A stretch of DNA of 64,000 bases from contig NC_056538.1 in assembly GCF_910596095.1 (NCBI RefSeq), forward strand, positions 14,829,501 to 14,893,500, read 5' to 3'. This document shows, piece by piece, positions 23,441 through 37,767 of this stretch. The DNA comes from Thunnus maccoyii. Its lineage: Eukaryota; Chordata; Actinopteri; Scombriformes; Scombridae. Position 1 is the stretch's first letter, and the number at the start of each line of letters is the position of its first letter. The translations under genes were made by a program, and so were the position numbers. Below the pieces are notes generated by a model. That model made no database searches. It was not told where the DNA came from and worked only from the letters and a program-made list of their open reading frames with translations.

Positions 23441-24018
23441 AACCACCTGTATATGTGACATTATCTTGAAAGATTTAACTCTTAAGGTAAAGGAAAGTGT
23501 TGAAAGATTAACTAACATCTTTTTTTTTTTTTTACCTTTTCATGGGATTTGTTGATGGAAAATATTGCCAGCCTTGTCCTTGTGGGTGTGTGTTTGCTGA
23601 GTGACACTCTCAAGTTATCTTCTATGAAATATTTCAGGTAAATACCCACCATCGTTAAGGTGGAAAAGGGTGATCATCCTGGGCCCTGGATTTTTAATAG
23701 TGTAGATATGTTGTTCATGTTTTTGTTAGTAAATATGTATAAACCAATATAAGAGAAGGAAAAGGTGAAATAATTGATCAAATCGATATAGTTTTTATTG
23801 GATGAATGATAATAAACAAATGCTTACGTTACATTACTCACAGTACCTACATATTACAGAGAAAAAAAGTTATTGGAAAGGGTATACTGAGTATAAAAAC
23901 AGTATGAAAAAATCTTAGGTCTATTCAAATATAATCAATATCAAAAGGAGAAGATGGAGAAGAGGAGGAAGAATTTGAATATGACTCTTGTAGTTAGCAG
24001 TCCTCCAGTATACAGTCT

Positions 24019-24639
24019 TTATGTTGTATCTGCCAAGATAAAAGAGACAGAATATACAGTTAAAAGTACATTTCTGCTGTCACTTAGAAACCATGTAAAC
24101 TGTCAAGTGATATACTTTGGTCCCAGTAGTCACATCATCATGTCAAGGCCTTTAATTCAAACCTGGACATTAAAAAAATAACAATCTCATGCCAGATTTG
24201 GACTTGAACAAAACAACAGCTTACCTTGGCAGATGAAAGGCAATTTATCAAAGCAGTGGGCATCCTGCCACTTGTAGGTGTTTGACTCATTGACCCAGAT
24301 GATCTTCCCACAGTGGTTGTTAACAGGGTCGATGGGGAAGCTGCTATTCCACTCATTATATTCAACTTCTGTATCTGAGGTCCACATCCAGGGGACATTG
24401 CAGCCAAAGATGGATCTCTCCAGGCCGATCCACACCCCTCCCTGCAGGTTTATGTTTCCACAGTTCTCTTCCAGGAGCAACTTAACATCCTCCTGCACTG
24501 TCTCGTTGGTTATCTGAACCAGGGAGGAATTCTGTCCATGGCAGTGCTTCAGGGCACCAATCCAGGTTTTAGCGCTCTCGTAGAATCGGAGACCTGCACC
24601 ATGTCAACACAAAACACAAAAGCAAGGTGAGATTTAAAG

Positions 24640-24697
<58 letters not shown>

Positions 24698-26711
24698 TCC
24701 TCACATCCTCTGTCCTTTTCTATAAAGGCCATTCAACTCACCATGATATTCAGGAGTGTTTTATAGATCTTACACCAGGAGTATGTTTTGGGAATGCACA
24801 AATTTGGGAATACATTTGACTGAGGTGGATTAACATAATTTCTACTTTTGATAGAAATAATCTGGGTTATATTGTATTTTTTGTTGTATTTGTTGTTTTT
24901 TTTCATCAGATTGAAGAATAGAATTACTCTGAAGGTCATGGAATATTTGGTTTTCAATTTACTTATGGTTTTGAAGATAAAATATTATTATAAGGTGAAT
25001 ACATCTTGAAAACTACTATTATAACAACTATAGGACAGTTATATTGTGTAAAACAAAAGTACTTGCCTGTACTGTTGCCATTAGTAGACTTACAGGTGAT
25101 AGAGTGTTGAGTAGTGTTTATTTCTGTATTGTTTCTTTTAAATTGTATGTTCACTGTCCTATTATGTATTGATGGCACAGAGAAATGTATTGTGCCTCTG
25201 TGGAAGAAAAATATACAGCTGATGAAAAAGCTTTTAAAATGTATGACACAAACATGCTGGCCCCTACAACTCATCACTGGCAGCAAATTTGAAAATCAAC
25301 ACTGCAGCATTACATTTTATAATTGTTATATTTTTTCTTGCTAACGAGGAGGATATACACAAGACTTATTTACCCATGAAGGTTGATACACTCGTCCTTG
25401 GCATTGAAATGTTTGCAACAGTGTTTTGCAGATTCTCCCTGTTCTGGTCCACCTAGGCAAACTTCAGAATCACTGTGACATGGCTTTACACACCCTGATA
25501 AATGGAAGCATTGAGTATTAAAAACAAAACACAGAAATGGTTAAAGTGGAACTGCAGATGCATATTGAAACCTGGACATACTTGCTGAATCCTTTTCTCT
25601 TGGCAAATGTGCAACAGACATTTACTGTAAGATTTAACTTCAATTCAAGAAATCTTGAGAAGCAATCTTGCTAAAAACAGACAAGTGAAGAAAACAGAAT
25701 TTGTCAAAAAATCTGCAGTGCTTACCTTTTACGTCCTTTAGATTTATATCAAAAGTGTTGGATTCATAGAGGAGGTTTTGGTCAAAACCTTTTTTGTTCC
25801 AGTTGTTTGGCTCATGGCATCCCTGGGGCAGGACCATGACTTTCACTTTTCTATCCAAGGGCTCGCAACATTTCAGTTTGAAAATCCACCTGCCAGCTCT
25901 GCAATGGAGTGTAGCAGTCCATTGATCAGGGTGCCTCTTGCACTCCGTGCTGAGAGTGGAATTGACTCCTCCTAGTGGCCATTGACTTGCTTTTCCTGAA
26001 ACCAAGGGCAGCTGGATTGTTGCTGTAACGCAGATCACATCAGCAGTTTAGTTAGTAGTTCTTTATTGGTTTCTGTATTTCTTTACTTATTCACTAATAA
26101 AATTAATATGTTGAGGAAAATATGTAGATAGATAAATAAATACAGATGTAAAGTAATGTAATACAGTATGCTTTATTTATTCCCCATTCCTGTGAATTTG
26201 TATCCTTTTTTTTGTATCTTTTTTTCATTCATTATTCACATTTATGTTTTAATCTTTTTAATTATGAATTGATTAAATGACATACTAAGTTAGCCAGGTC
26301 CACCTATGACCTTTTTATAAAAAATCTGCAGTGATATAAAATTTAATTAAACATAAAGAATCTTTTAAAAAACTAACAAAACCCCCCATTAAAGTGCCTG
26401 CAACCTAAATTGCAGTGTTCCTTTAACCTCAGATGTGGATTAGACAACACTTTTTTGAAATGTAATTTCAAAAAAGCACCACAAACTAAATTCCATTCAC
26501 TTCTGTTTCATTGGGATGGTGATTGAAATGTCAGATATCTCAAAACACGATTAAGTAAAACCTAAATATATTTGCATGGCTTGATACCACTAGAGGTGGG
26601 TAAAGAAACTGTTTTTTAAATTTTTATTTGGGTGAACTGTCCCTTAACGGATTCTAATAAGGCAGTTATGAACATACCCAGCAGCAGTGGTAGATAGATC
26701 AAATGTGCCAT
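24019..26711 (-). CDS. Secreted C-type lectin-domain protein, copy 2
   Basis: Six exons with the same sizes as copy 1: 26711-26678, 26022-25726, 25494-25374, 25197-25067, 24593-24225 and 24029-24019. They give 320 residues with no stop or shift. Exon 2 differs from copy 1 at about 21 of 99 residues and has an extra cysteine (LPQGCHEPNN). Exon 3 is identical in protein and exon 4 has one change. The lectin domain has about six changes (for example SDTEVEYNEW). The C-terminus is Asp-Thr-Thr instead of Val-Thr-Thr. The GC donor of intron 4 is kept. The role is as for copy 1; the N-terminal changes suggest a different binding partner. Confidence 0.85.
24641..24691. repeat. (CA)n microsatellite in lectin copy 2 intron 4
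   Basis: Uninterrupted CA run, shorter than in copies 1 and 3. Confidence 0.95.
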
Positions 26712-27560
26712 GACCTGTAAACATACAGAAAAAAAAGTTTAAAGTGTGAGGAAAGAACACACCTGAGATGCAGATCACTGAGCTCATATCAAAGGGAATT
26801 TCATAAATAGATGTGTCAGGTGCCTCTAACATGGTTGTTAAATTTACATAACCAAACGGCGTGACTGTGTTTCTTCTGTTCTGTAACTTTGGCAGTCAAA
26901 TACTCAAATTATGGGGGGCTCAAAGTCCAGCTGTGAGAACAGTTAAGTGATCCTCAGTTAGCTCAAGAACCCAGTTACTTGGGTTACTCTGGACTTTAAA
27001 AGATTTTGAAATTTCTTTGCAGACAGCACATCACAGTGGTGATAATGAACCACTGATCAGATCACATGACTAACTGTGACTTGATGGTGCACCCATTAGC
27101 TGACAAAGACCCACAAATCTCTTTTGGTAAAATAGATTCCCCTCCGCAGAGGATGACCAAATATCCAATGTGGATTTTGGAAACAGCTAAACTACTGCAC
27201 TAATAATTTAGTTCTCTTAAGACTTCAACTGGTGAGTGGTGGGCTACTGGTCACACAGAACACAGTGTGCTCCTCTTATTGTCTAAACACATGAAAGGAA
27301 AACAGTACTAAAAAAAGAATTCTAATTTGCATAAGTCTTTGCATTTGCTTTGAGTTGCAAAAGAACAGACAATGGGCCTTATTTTCGTGGAGGTGCAACG
27401 ACCAGTTCAAGCAGCGCTCCGACATGCTTTGTGTGTCTGTGTGGTATTTTTGGTCACCAGCGCAGAGCGCACGGTGCACAAGTGGGAGGTTCATTCAAAT
27501 GAAGCAGCACAAAGACAGATGTTGTATTTTGGGTGAAGTTTGGTCCAAGATGTTGCCATG

Positions 27561-27591
27561 AAAACAGACGTCTCATAGCAACGTCTGTTTT
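27561..27591. repeat. Hairpin present only in unit 2
   Basis: AAAACAGACGT and ACGTCTGTTTT form an 11-bp stem around a 9-base loop. Units 1 and 3 lack this segment and read straight through. Confidence 0.7.
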
Positions 27592-28639
27592 TGGCGCAAC
27601 GTCAATCCGCTGATGCTTTAGTGATTTTATCAACAGAATCAAACTAAATACTTGCTGCTGAAGTGTTGCAACAACGTATTGATGCTTAAAATATAAATTA
27701 TGTATTTCAATTAAACACCCTTCAACCAAAATCGGCACAGATAATAACGTTTAATGTGGTTGAAGCAGAAAAAGCCAGTTAATCAGTTTGCATTGATCTA
27801 TAAATGAATGTAGGTGATTCTTACAGTATTTGCTGTCGACAGCTGTTTATACTGTATGAGAAGCCTCTCATTCAGTTCATTAAATCTCTGCAGCATCTAA
27901 GGGCAGCAGGACAGATATGTTGATAAATCCGCAGCCTCTGAGAAGTGTCGCGCCAGAGCGCAGTGCTTTTACGCACGGCCGTTCACTGTAAAGTACCTGT
28001 TGTCACCAGGCTGATACAGTATAATCACACACACCTCTACAAACATCAGTCTGGTCGGTTATAATTCGATATTCTGCTTTTTTATGAAGGAGACGTCGGG
28101 TTAGCAGCTCATCAGCCTCTTCTCTAACTTTCTTTTTGGCAAAAATAGCGTCTCATATTTTATCCTTGAAACACATCGTGGTGCAAACGCTGTTGTATAA
28201 CATTAATTACTTAACTAAGTGACCAATACAATCGTATAAACGGCTTCACCAAATCAATTTCTTTATTTTCTATTTCTGTCGATATTATAGTAACTAACTG
28301 ATGAAAAAAACCTACTCCAGCTGTCTTTGGTTACAGATTTGTGGTGATGTGTGTTCATGTTGTGACGCTCTGAACCATCCAGACATTTAATGAAGAAAAG
28401 CTTTCCGTTTGTTGAGTTGTCGTTATCACGTTTAACTGTGATTAATTTGATACAACTGTGTCAGAGCTTTGAGAGCAGTGATGTGACTGGCTAAGAGCTG
28501 ATCTTTATTCACCTTCACTCATACATGAACCACAATAGCAGCTGCGTATGGAGACGCCCAAACAGTCCGTGCGCCTGCGGTGAAAATAGGTCCCAATATG
28601 TTAAAGTAAGTAAAATTGGAGTATTAAAGTGTCATGAAA

Positions 28640-30370
28640 TAGATTTTTGTAGAATTTTAATAGACAAACACCTAATGTTTATTACAAAGTGTAACATCAC
28701 AAGGAAATAAGTTTTTTTTAATCATCCACAGTTTTCTCCAATTTAAATATCTATTTTACTGAATTCATACATTTGAATGAAATAATTCAACAGGATTAAC
28801 CAAACTGAATACAGTGTCTTTTATTATATTAAAGCTGTTTTAATGTATAATAAACTTACCCAATCAATGAGGACTCATAACTGGCTCTCCTGATTGTGAT
28901 GGCAGGGTGGGCAGGGAAATATAAACAGCTTTTACAGTACATCACTTTATAAAGCTGTGTACCTCTTCCGCTTTAAGAAACACACCCACACATGGATACT
29001 CATTTGTTTAAAAGGTGTGTCTTGCAGCTGAAAAGTCAGCCTGTCTAGTTAGGTGACTAAGGTAATTAAATACCAAAGACACAGTATTTTTCCTGCAGTC
29101 CAACTGTCTTTTAATAAATCACTAAGGTGTATGCATATGGGCTCCCCGAGCTCTGCAGCAAGAGGAGCCCCTTGAACAGCTCACACAAACACTTAATACT
29201 TCCAGCCTCCATCCAACACAACCGTCAACACAAGCACCTTGTGTGCAGTCACACTTCACTGTCTGCAGACACCTGTTTGCTGCAAGATAATCAATAATGA
29301 TACCAAATGGAGTCATGCTGGTCTTGTACAGTTTCTAGTTCTTCAACAATCACTTCTTAGGGTCGGGGTCACACCGCGTATCATGCACTTTAGCACCTTT
29401 CCTATTTCTTCTTTCCTAACAGACGAGACATTCATTTCACCTGCACAAACAAAGTGCGAGACATCTTGGCAAGACATTTTGCTTAAAACAGAACAATATG
29501 ATTATAACATATAAAGGTCAATAGACAGGCTCAATAGTGCATCATGTTCTTTAAGGACAAAACTGATTGGTTGAATATACTTCTATACCAGATTAATGAT
29601 CATCAAAATATTATACAATAATATAGTAATTTCTCCAACAGTACACTGTAATTAATTTACTGTTATTCACCTGTGGGGCGAGCAACAGTAAATTAAAAAA
29701 AATCCCTGCAGACACATTGCATGTGTAATTTGGATACGGTATGTATTTTCTTAAAAAAATGGAATTTTGGACATGGGGCTGTGAGGCTAGGAAGCGGGAC
29801 AGCTCAGAGTACTGCTGGAATGACTACCGTGATCTGCGCTATCATCTTCTGACGCTGTGGTGTAATTTTATGAGTCTCATGAGTTGCTAAACGGAAAAGA
29901 ACCTAATGGCGCAGAATGATTATGACAAGTATCATAAGTAATAAGTAGTAGTATGTTGAATTGTCATTATAATGAATATATAACCTCACAGACCACATAT
30001 AATCAATGAAAGGGCACAAAAAAATGTTAAAAGAATCTCACTTAATGCACTGGATAAACTGGAGGGTATGTTTGTGTTAAACTTCACTTTAAATGTGTGT
30101 TAAACTTCACTTTGAAATGTGTTTGTATCAAACTCAGTGTTTCAAAAAAAAAAGGAAAAAAAAGAGTGACTGTGGGAAAGGAGCGAGAAAAAGGGGGGTG
30201 TGAGGAGGCAAGTATGGCAGTGGAGAGAGAGCCAGGGGAAGCTCTGACAATAATGGTTATATGATCCTTAGCAGTTACAAAAAATAGCTGGATGGAAATG
30301 GTCATGCCAGGTATGACCAGCTCGGGCCAAAACCTATTTCAGAGATTTTGGGCCAACAACAGGTGACGTA
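28640..30370. other. Repeat-derived spacer, unit 2 copy
   Basis: Near-perfect duplicate of 9501-11230. No gene recognised. Confidence 0.4.
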
Positions 30371-30592
30371 AAAAAAATAATATTGTGGTTGGCCATGTAT
30401 GAAGAGGATGGACACAAGGCATGACCTATGCTGACCCAAGGGTATATAAGACAACACCCTCAGTTGCGAAACTCAGAGCAACGGGGTGGTCTATTATGAA
30501 CACTGTATTACTCTCCTTTTTTGCCTGGCATTAAAGTACATTTTTGCTGCTCAGAAACTCTGACTCCTGATTTTTGAACAACAAAAAGAAGT

Positions 30593-31625
30593 TTGGCCTT
30601 GACTTTTTTCAACAGAGACCCAGCGGAACTGATACGACAACGCCACACTAATGCATGCCTTATCATCTTCGTCAATGACAAATATGACCTTCTCTTCAAA
30701 ATCAAGGATGATGAGCACAATCGTCGGGCAGCAAAACATCGACACATCCCAAATGTTTTCCCCAATCCCGAAAACAAGTTCCCAGGAGCTGCTGAGTTCA
30801 ATGAACTCAATGGTTGAAAACACAAGTTAGTCGGGTGCAGGGTGACGTCAAGGGAGAAACGTCAACCAACGTGGACACTGGCATGGCAAGCGGGGACTAT
30901 GTCTTCCAGCATCCAGAGGCAGATACAATGCTGCTCTCTGCCTATGCTAAGCTGAGGATCAGGAACTACACTAGAACAGTTGTACTAGACTGTGAGGACA
31001 GGGATGTGTTTGTCCAAGCGGCTTAGGTCTCGCAACAACTCCAAGGTGATCTGCTGATTAAATGCAAGCATGCGTTCATCAACTGCTGTGCTATGCTCTC
31101 AAAAGAGGTTGCAGACATCATCATACCTCACCTCAGGGATCTATGGGCATGAGAAGAAGAGGGTGTTGCAGAAGGCGATGACTGATCCTGAGGCAAGAGA
31201 GGTCCTGGGATGAGTGGGGGAGAATCTGGAGTTAGAAGACGGAGTCAGAGCTGATATGAAAGCATTTGTCCTCTCCATCGTCTATGCTGAGAGTGTAGAT
31301 GTTACCTGCGGGCAGGCCAGAGCTTCCAAGTGGCACAAACTGAGGAAGAATTGTACAATGCGTCTGCCACCTGACGATTACTCGTTGGATCTTCATGTAG
31401 TAAGGACAAACTATATTGCATCTTGCCAGCTCCATTACAATCTGCTCGAGCATCCCTCTCCCATTGGTCATGGCAGGGAACTCGTGAATGGGAAGTGCTG
31501 ACCAGTGCATCACATCCTTCCCAATTTACCCCAGCAGTTCACACTTCATGACTGTTCAGATGAGAGTAGTAGCAATAATGAGAGGAGGGACTGTGGAGAA
31601 TCAACAGATTCAGATGAAGAGTAGC
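30593..31625 (+). pseudogene. Broken transposon-type ORF, unit 2
   Basis: Same decayed frames as in unit 1 (30593-30817, 30814-31026, 31214-31501) with only a few substitutions. The stops and shifts are shared, so the element was dead before the duplication. Confidence 0.55.
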
Positions 31626-31695
31626 GGTCCATGTCCTAATCATTGTAAAGTTGCAAATACAAAAAAATCTATTTCATGTCACTTTAATACTTTTT

Positions 31696-33093
31696 TCGAT
31701 TATATATAGTAAATAGTGGCCACTTACGAGCTATCCTCGCATGTGTGCGTTCAGAACAAGCGGCAATCTCTGGGGCTGTAAAATAAAGCCAATGCGGAAG
31801 TGCCAAAGACTGCAGTTCCTTGAATGGCCACTTGAGGCAGGCTCCAAAAGCAAGTCATTCCCCGTAGACCCTCTTTGTTAAAAAGCCCAACTTTACAGCA
31901 GAAATAAACATGGTACAAAGAACAGGTTTGGTCTCTATAGCTAACTTCCCCATTCATGACAACTGTGCGAAGGACATGGCTGCTTTGAGTGACAGGTCCG
32001 CCAGCCGCTAGATGGCTTGTTTCAGCCATTCGGCCCGCCTCTTTGCCCATTTTTGATTGGCTTGGAGCTAGGCTGTGTCACGCACTGCCATGATGGCAAC
32101 GGCCGGAGCGCTCGCCTTGAGCTTCAAAACCACTCTTTAGAAACCAACGGGTAACGTCACAGTAACTACATCCATATTTTTATACAATCTGTGTTTCAGA
32201 AACATGTAAGTGGATCGTGTAACGTAACCTTCTGTGCCTTTGAGTTTATATTAGCAATGTGAATATGTTTGGTTCAGATCAAAGCTATTAGCATAAAGTC
32301 CGCTAGCCACATGCTAACACTTGCTGTAGTAATTGTAATCAGTGGCTGTTACTGCCATGGTGGGAATGTAATTGCTCACATATTCTGATATTCGTACTCT
32401 AGCTGTACCACTGTGCATGTTAGGATTAACAGTGATGTCATGATTATTATTGAAGTGCCTTATGACGGCGGCGGTCTCATGCTAAAGTGTACGTGGCTTT
32501 GTAATACAAGTGACTTGCTAATCAGCAGTTTACCTCAAGGTTAAGTAGAGTTATGAGAGGTGCTGTTAGGATTTATTAGCATTAGCACTACTTAATGATT
32601 CCTGTCAGCAGTGTTGTTGCCTGTGAGCTAATGTTGTTCGTTTATTCTTGTTTGTAGAACCACACACACCTGTATATACCTACCTGTTGGTATTAATAAA
32701 CCATTGAAGAGAGCATCCCAGCATCCCTTTGCCGATGCACCACAGTGGTCACCTACCCCCTAACTAGCTACAGGTACAGTTTGAGCTATCATCCTCCATT
32801 ACAGTTAACAAATCAGTATCTTCAAATAATTGGCTTAAGAACATTAACAATTACAGGTTCAACCTGAAAATGTATTATGTTGCCCTTAAAACATAAAGAG
32901 TCATTTCTGAGTCCATGGACTAGTACAACCTAAACTGTCAACAATTTTTTAAAAAAAGTGTCTCTTTTAGTAGGAATCCAAATGGGACCTTTAATTGTTT
33001 TTAATTGGGAAATTACATACCCAAAGTTGTCCAGTTTTCTGTGAAAGTGCGGTTGTCACAACACCCGTAACACCCATGGCTGCGACGTGCCTG
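31696..33093. mobile_element. Truncated hAT-like element, unit 2
   Basis: Matches 13762-15147 of unit 1 and ends with the same GTGCCTG terminus at 33093. The other terminus and the adjoining inverted lectin arm are gone; a deletion joins about 31690 directly to the interior. Confidence 0.7.
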
Positions 33094-33550
33094 GTGATCT
33101 GCATCTCAGATATTTTTTTTCCTCACATTTTAAACTTTTTTTTCCATATGTTTACAGGTCATGGCACATTTGATCTATCTACCACTGCTGCTGAGTATTT
33201 TGCGAACTGCCTTATTAGAATCCGTTAAGGGACAGTTCACCCAAATAAAAAACAAAACAAAACAATTTCTTCACCTGCATCTAGTGGTATCTAGCCATGC
33301 AGATATAGTTAGGATTTACTTAATCGTGTTTCGAGATATCTGACATTTCAATCGCCATCCCAATGAAACAGAAGTGAATGGAATTTAGTTTGTGGTGCTC
33401 ACTGAAAAATTACATTTAAAAAATGTGTTGTCTCATCCACAGGTCTGTGGATTATCTGAAGTAACAGGAACACTGCAATTTAGGTGGCAGGCACTTTAAT
33501 GGAGGGATTTTTGTTAATCTCTCATTAATCTCTCTTCCTTTATGTTTAAT
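33094..33550 (+). pseudogene. Inverted relic of lectin exon 1, unit 2
   Basis: Counterpart of 15148-15605. Exon 1 lies at 33161-33194 and reads MAHLIYLPLLL, with the same altered donor. The remaining exons are absent. Confidence 0.7.
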
Positions 33551-34879
33551 TACATTTTTATTACTCGGCTTTGTTGAATACTCAATTACGGCATTCTATG
33601 GTCTGTTATTTCTGAATAGCAGGCTGCTGCCATGAATAGCAGACTGTTGCTAAGGATGCAATTCTGTTCATAGTCTCTGGAGGACCATGTCAAATCATAT
33701 CAGAAAGAAGTCCAGTTAAATTACCAACTACAGCTCATTCGCAACACGTTGTGGTAAAAAAAAATGTTTGCGACAATGTCTGTGACTGGGCACAGATGTG
33801 ACAGCAGCCCGAACAGCTACTGGGCTCCAACCATTACAGAAAGAGAAAAGTTTAGCAAGATCCTGTCCTCCAATCCAGGCAACAGCAGCAGATCTGGTGA
33901 GCGCCTCTCTTAGTTGTGTATCACTACACACTGACTTAAGTGATAAAAGGTAGTGATAGGCTAATATTAATATTGTTACCAGTTGAAACATTAGTAGCAA
34001 TTGTGTTTCCAGGTGTGTCAACTGCAAAGCCCTGCCAGGAAGGAAACAGATGAGTGACAGAAACGTCATGATCTTAAGAAGGCTACAGAGCTTTCATAGA
34101 TATTTACGTTGCTATGCACGCAGTTCCAACAGTAGAATCTAACAGACAATTTTTTAGCGGAAGCAATAAAATAATTTTTAAATCAATATTTTGTCAGATT
34201 ATTGATTTCTTTAGTAAATAGCCCTGTTATAAGCAGGACAATATACAGCAAGTGGGTCATTATTGCAAAAAGAACCCCAACAGAGTGATGCAGGACCAAG
34301 ACGCGAAGTGGAGCGCTCGCTGTAGACATTATCCCTTACTTATATCACTGCAGATTTTTTATAAAAAGGTCATAGGTGGCCCTGGTTCACTTAATATTGT
34401 AATAAATCTGAGTTCGAATAGAGACCAGAAGTTATGTAGGGTAAATGTCAGAGACCTCAGAACAAACAATACCTGACCACAAAGAATAGCAGGCAAAGCA
34501 ATAATCTTTATTAAATTAAGATCAATTAGAAAAGGGTCCAAGGAATTTGACTAGATAGGAGAGTTATCAAACTTTAGGGGGGGGGATCAGGACTAGACAC
34601 ACTATAAAAAATATACACACCAACATCCAGGGATGCAAAACACACATCAGGGATAAGACCACATCACTACAGACTTGAGAACCCGTCACACTACACACAG
34701 TGGAGTTACACTTTTAAGTTATAAGAAAGAGGGTGCGACCAATACAAAGTCTCCCCACGCCCGGGACCTAACTCAACCCCACCCAGCTTGTGGCAACATC
34801 CAACTCGGGGCACCACAGCTCCATCGAAAAACAACAAAAACAACAAAAAATACAATATAACCCAGATTATTGCTATCAA

Positions 34880-35080
34880 AAGCAATAATGATGCTAATCC
34901 ACCTCATACATACTTAAATATTGTTTAAATGTATTCCCAAATGTGTGCATTCCCAAAGTATACTCCTTGTGTAAGATCTATAAAACACTCCTGGATATCA
35001 TGGTGAGTTGACTGGCATTTGTAGAAAAGGACAGAGAATGTGAGGATGTGCAGTGTGTGTCTCTCTGTGTGTGTGTAAAT
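34880..35080 (+). pseudogene. Inverted fragment of lectin intron 4, unit 2
   Basis: Counterpart of 16930-17130; reverse complement of part of lectin intron 4. Confidence 0.6.
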
Positions 35081-35939
35081 GTGTATTCTGTAAATATAAA
35101 CACCTTCCACAAATACAAAAAAAGATTTGTAAGCTCACAAAAATATTTTGCAAATATAAAACGGATGTGCAAATACAAACTAATTTCTCAAATAAAAAAT
35201 AATATCTGTGAATACATTAAATTAATTTAAAAATAAATGAAAAGCATTTGTGAATATCTTCCTAACATTTACAACTTTCCAACAGGAATCTTTATTTGTG
35301 AATCGACAAAACATTTGTGGATCTCAGTTCTACGCTTGTGGATTTGCTTTTTACACGCATTTTACACGAGTATTGAGACAAACATTCCGCTGGTCCGAAT
35401 GAAAATCCACTCGTATCACTCCGTCATTTTCGGATAGCACGTGATCACCTGCTGACGACGTCATTTCCGCATTTCCAAGTAAGAGCATGCAGTCTTTCTA
35501 TGCTTTCTATGAGCTGTTTTTTTTTCCGGCGATAAGTAACGTGCATTTATTGTTTTATGTTAATGTCATACAGTGAGTATTAGTGTGTGTTTATTTGTTT
35601 TATGTATATTATCTAGCTCACACTTTCGTATACATTCTGTTTGAGTATGAAGGGCTCGAGGATGCTTGTGGGCTCTCCAAAGCAGCTTGGTTGCTTCTTC
35701 AGTTAGCAGCTAGCAGCCACCTCATCCTTTATATTTGTCATTTATTCTTTCAGGTGGGTAAAAGTCACAAAGCACTTCACATCTTATTAGTAGTCTACTC
35801 TAACTAATGTAGTTCTAATGTCTGTGCTGAACCGAACCGTGTTTAGTTAGATAGGTGTTTTGTTTGTTTTATTCTCTCCACAACCGTGCACCTGATAGAC
35901 TTGGAACTGTGCACACCGCTACTTCTTACTAGATCAACA

Positions 35940-36125
35940 GCCAATGGTTTCCATGGCAATTACATGAAAACCTTTGTTTCCAAAGAGGTAAATGAATGAG
36001 AACAAATAAATGTTACAAAATCCATTTTAAAAAGTAATCAAGTACAAAAGACACATACACAGACAAATGTGCACAGAAAGTATGAAAGCTGAAAGAAAAT
36101 TATCATTCGTCCATATCATAAACTT
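35940..36125 (-). repeat. Inverted copy of the 3'UTR of the unrecognised gene, unit 2
   Basis: Counterpart of 17990-18175, matching the 3' end of the sequence at 3760-3950. Its direct-orientation partner lies at about 39085-39185. Confidence 0.65.
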
Positions 36126-37767
36126 ACAATACACAGAAAAACTAATCTGCCCATGATAGCGATACATTGACAAAACAGCTATAAACAAATCACAATGTAA
36201 GCTCTCCTCTTTGTGGTCTTGATTTGATCTTTGTGATCTTGTTTCCCTCGAAACTAAACAAAAAAAAAGAAAAGAAAAAAATTAAATAATAATAATGATA
36301 ATAACAATAATAATGATAATAATAATAATAATACCATATATGGTTTCACCTACATTTATGTTGAGAAGTCTACAATTGTCTACAATTCAGTATGAAGTTT
36401 TTTAGGAATCAACAGTCAGATTTTTGTTTCATGAAAGTATTATCATATCTTGTGATACTTGCTGTTCATTTTAAGGTTCATTACAGTTTTTCCACTCCCA
36501 TGTGTTTAGTTGAGGAGAAACACCCTGCTTAGGGCAGAACTGAGTAGAGTTGAATTTGAAAAAATGCAGACGTCCACAGGTGTTGTCAACCTGCTTATTG
36601 AGACCGCAACTTATAAATTTCATGCAGTTGAAAGACTAAACAAAATCTGGCCTAGCATTGTTGTGTGACATGGTGAGTGCATAGCATGTCTTACAAACAT
36701 GAGGGTGCAGGTCCAATTCCACCCATTGCTGATTTTAATCTTAATCTAGATTTTTCAATAGCGTTCAGCTTCCAGTAATGCAAAAATAAATCAGCTTTCA
36801 GCAATCACACGCAATTTCTTCAGAAATTGCATTTTCCAGTTATCAAATCAGATTCCTCCACGATCCCTAAACACCAATTGCGACTCAGCTGTCAAACTTT
36901 AAAATCTGTTTCCCTCTCTGTCACTGTCAGCTGTCATTCCAGAGCAATCATCGAGACTCAGTGGGTCATGCTGCTGCATGCGTGCATCTGTCGTCATGCA
37001 AGTCGTTGTATCAGTACGCCACAAGCTATGATCTGAATACGGCCTACTCATATCAAGGTTGCTCCTCTGCCTCTTATCTCATTTCCCTGCTTTTTGGCTA
37101 TCCTTTGCATCGTCATTGGCCTTTTCCCATCATAGGGGACGTTGGCCCTTCTCCCTGCTTCATGTAATATCCTTTTCATTCTTCTCACACCTTGAGTCTG
37201 CATATTTTGGAGCATCCTAACACTATGTCTTTGCAATGGTCTTTGACTAGCTGGTTATCATGGTACTACAATCAATGTATCAACACATCTGCTTCTGTTA
37301 TTAGGGCTACTGGGTGTGTCCCCCCAGACTGACACTGTTTTATGTCAACTTTTTCACCATCCAGATGAATCACAGGCTGCAGTTCTACTATGGAAAGGGG
37401 GACAATTACCTGGTAATGTGCAACAGTCTGTGGCCTTTTGTCTCTTATTGTCTAAAAGTCTAAGAAATGTATTCATTTTTTGTCACCATTTTTTCATTTG
37501 CTAGTTTTACTATATAGTTATACAATATAATATCATCATTCATTAATTCATATGTAATTTATATTTCATTTGGAGTTCCTAGTGACTAAATATTCTATTG
37601 CTATTCACTTATGATTTCATAAACACAAAATTGAATCGCATGTATCAACCTTTCATTACACATTATTCATCATTTCTTAAATTTGTACCAGGATAAAATC
37701 CAAATCTAGTGCTCTATTTGTTTCTAGCAGATAATTATTAATCACCAGATTCAATTTTAATTTTGGG

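Larger units (their letters stand above)
4581..23449. repeat. Tandem segmental duplication, unit 1 (about 18.9 kb)
   Basis: The unit starts TATATGTGACATTATCTTG and recurs at 23450 and 41391. Lectin exons in unit 1 and unit 2 are offset by exactly 18873 bases at the 3' end of the gene, with small indels elsewhere. Identity by eye is very high over most of the length, including introns and transposon relics. Unit 1 holds about 1.2 kb (12560-13761) that unit 2 lacks. It contains lectin copy 1, an inverted lectin 5' pseudogene, a LINE relic and a Tc1/hAT nest. Confidence 0.92.
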
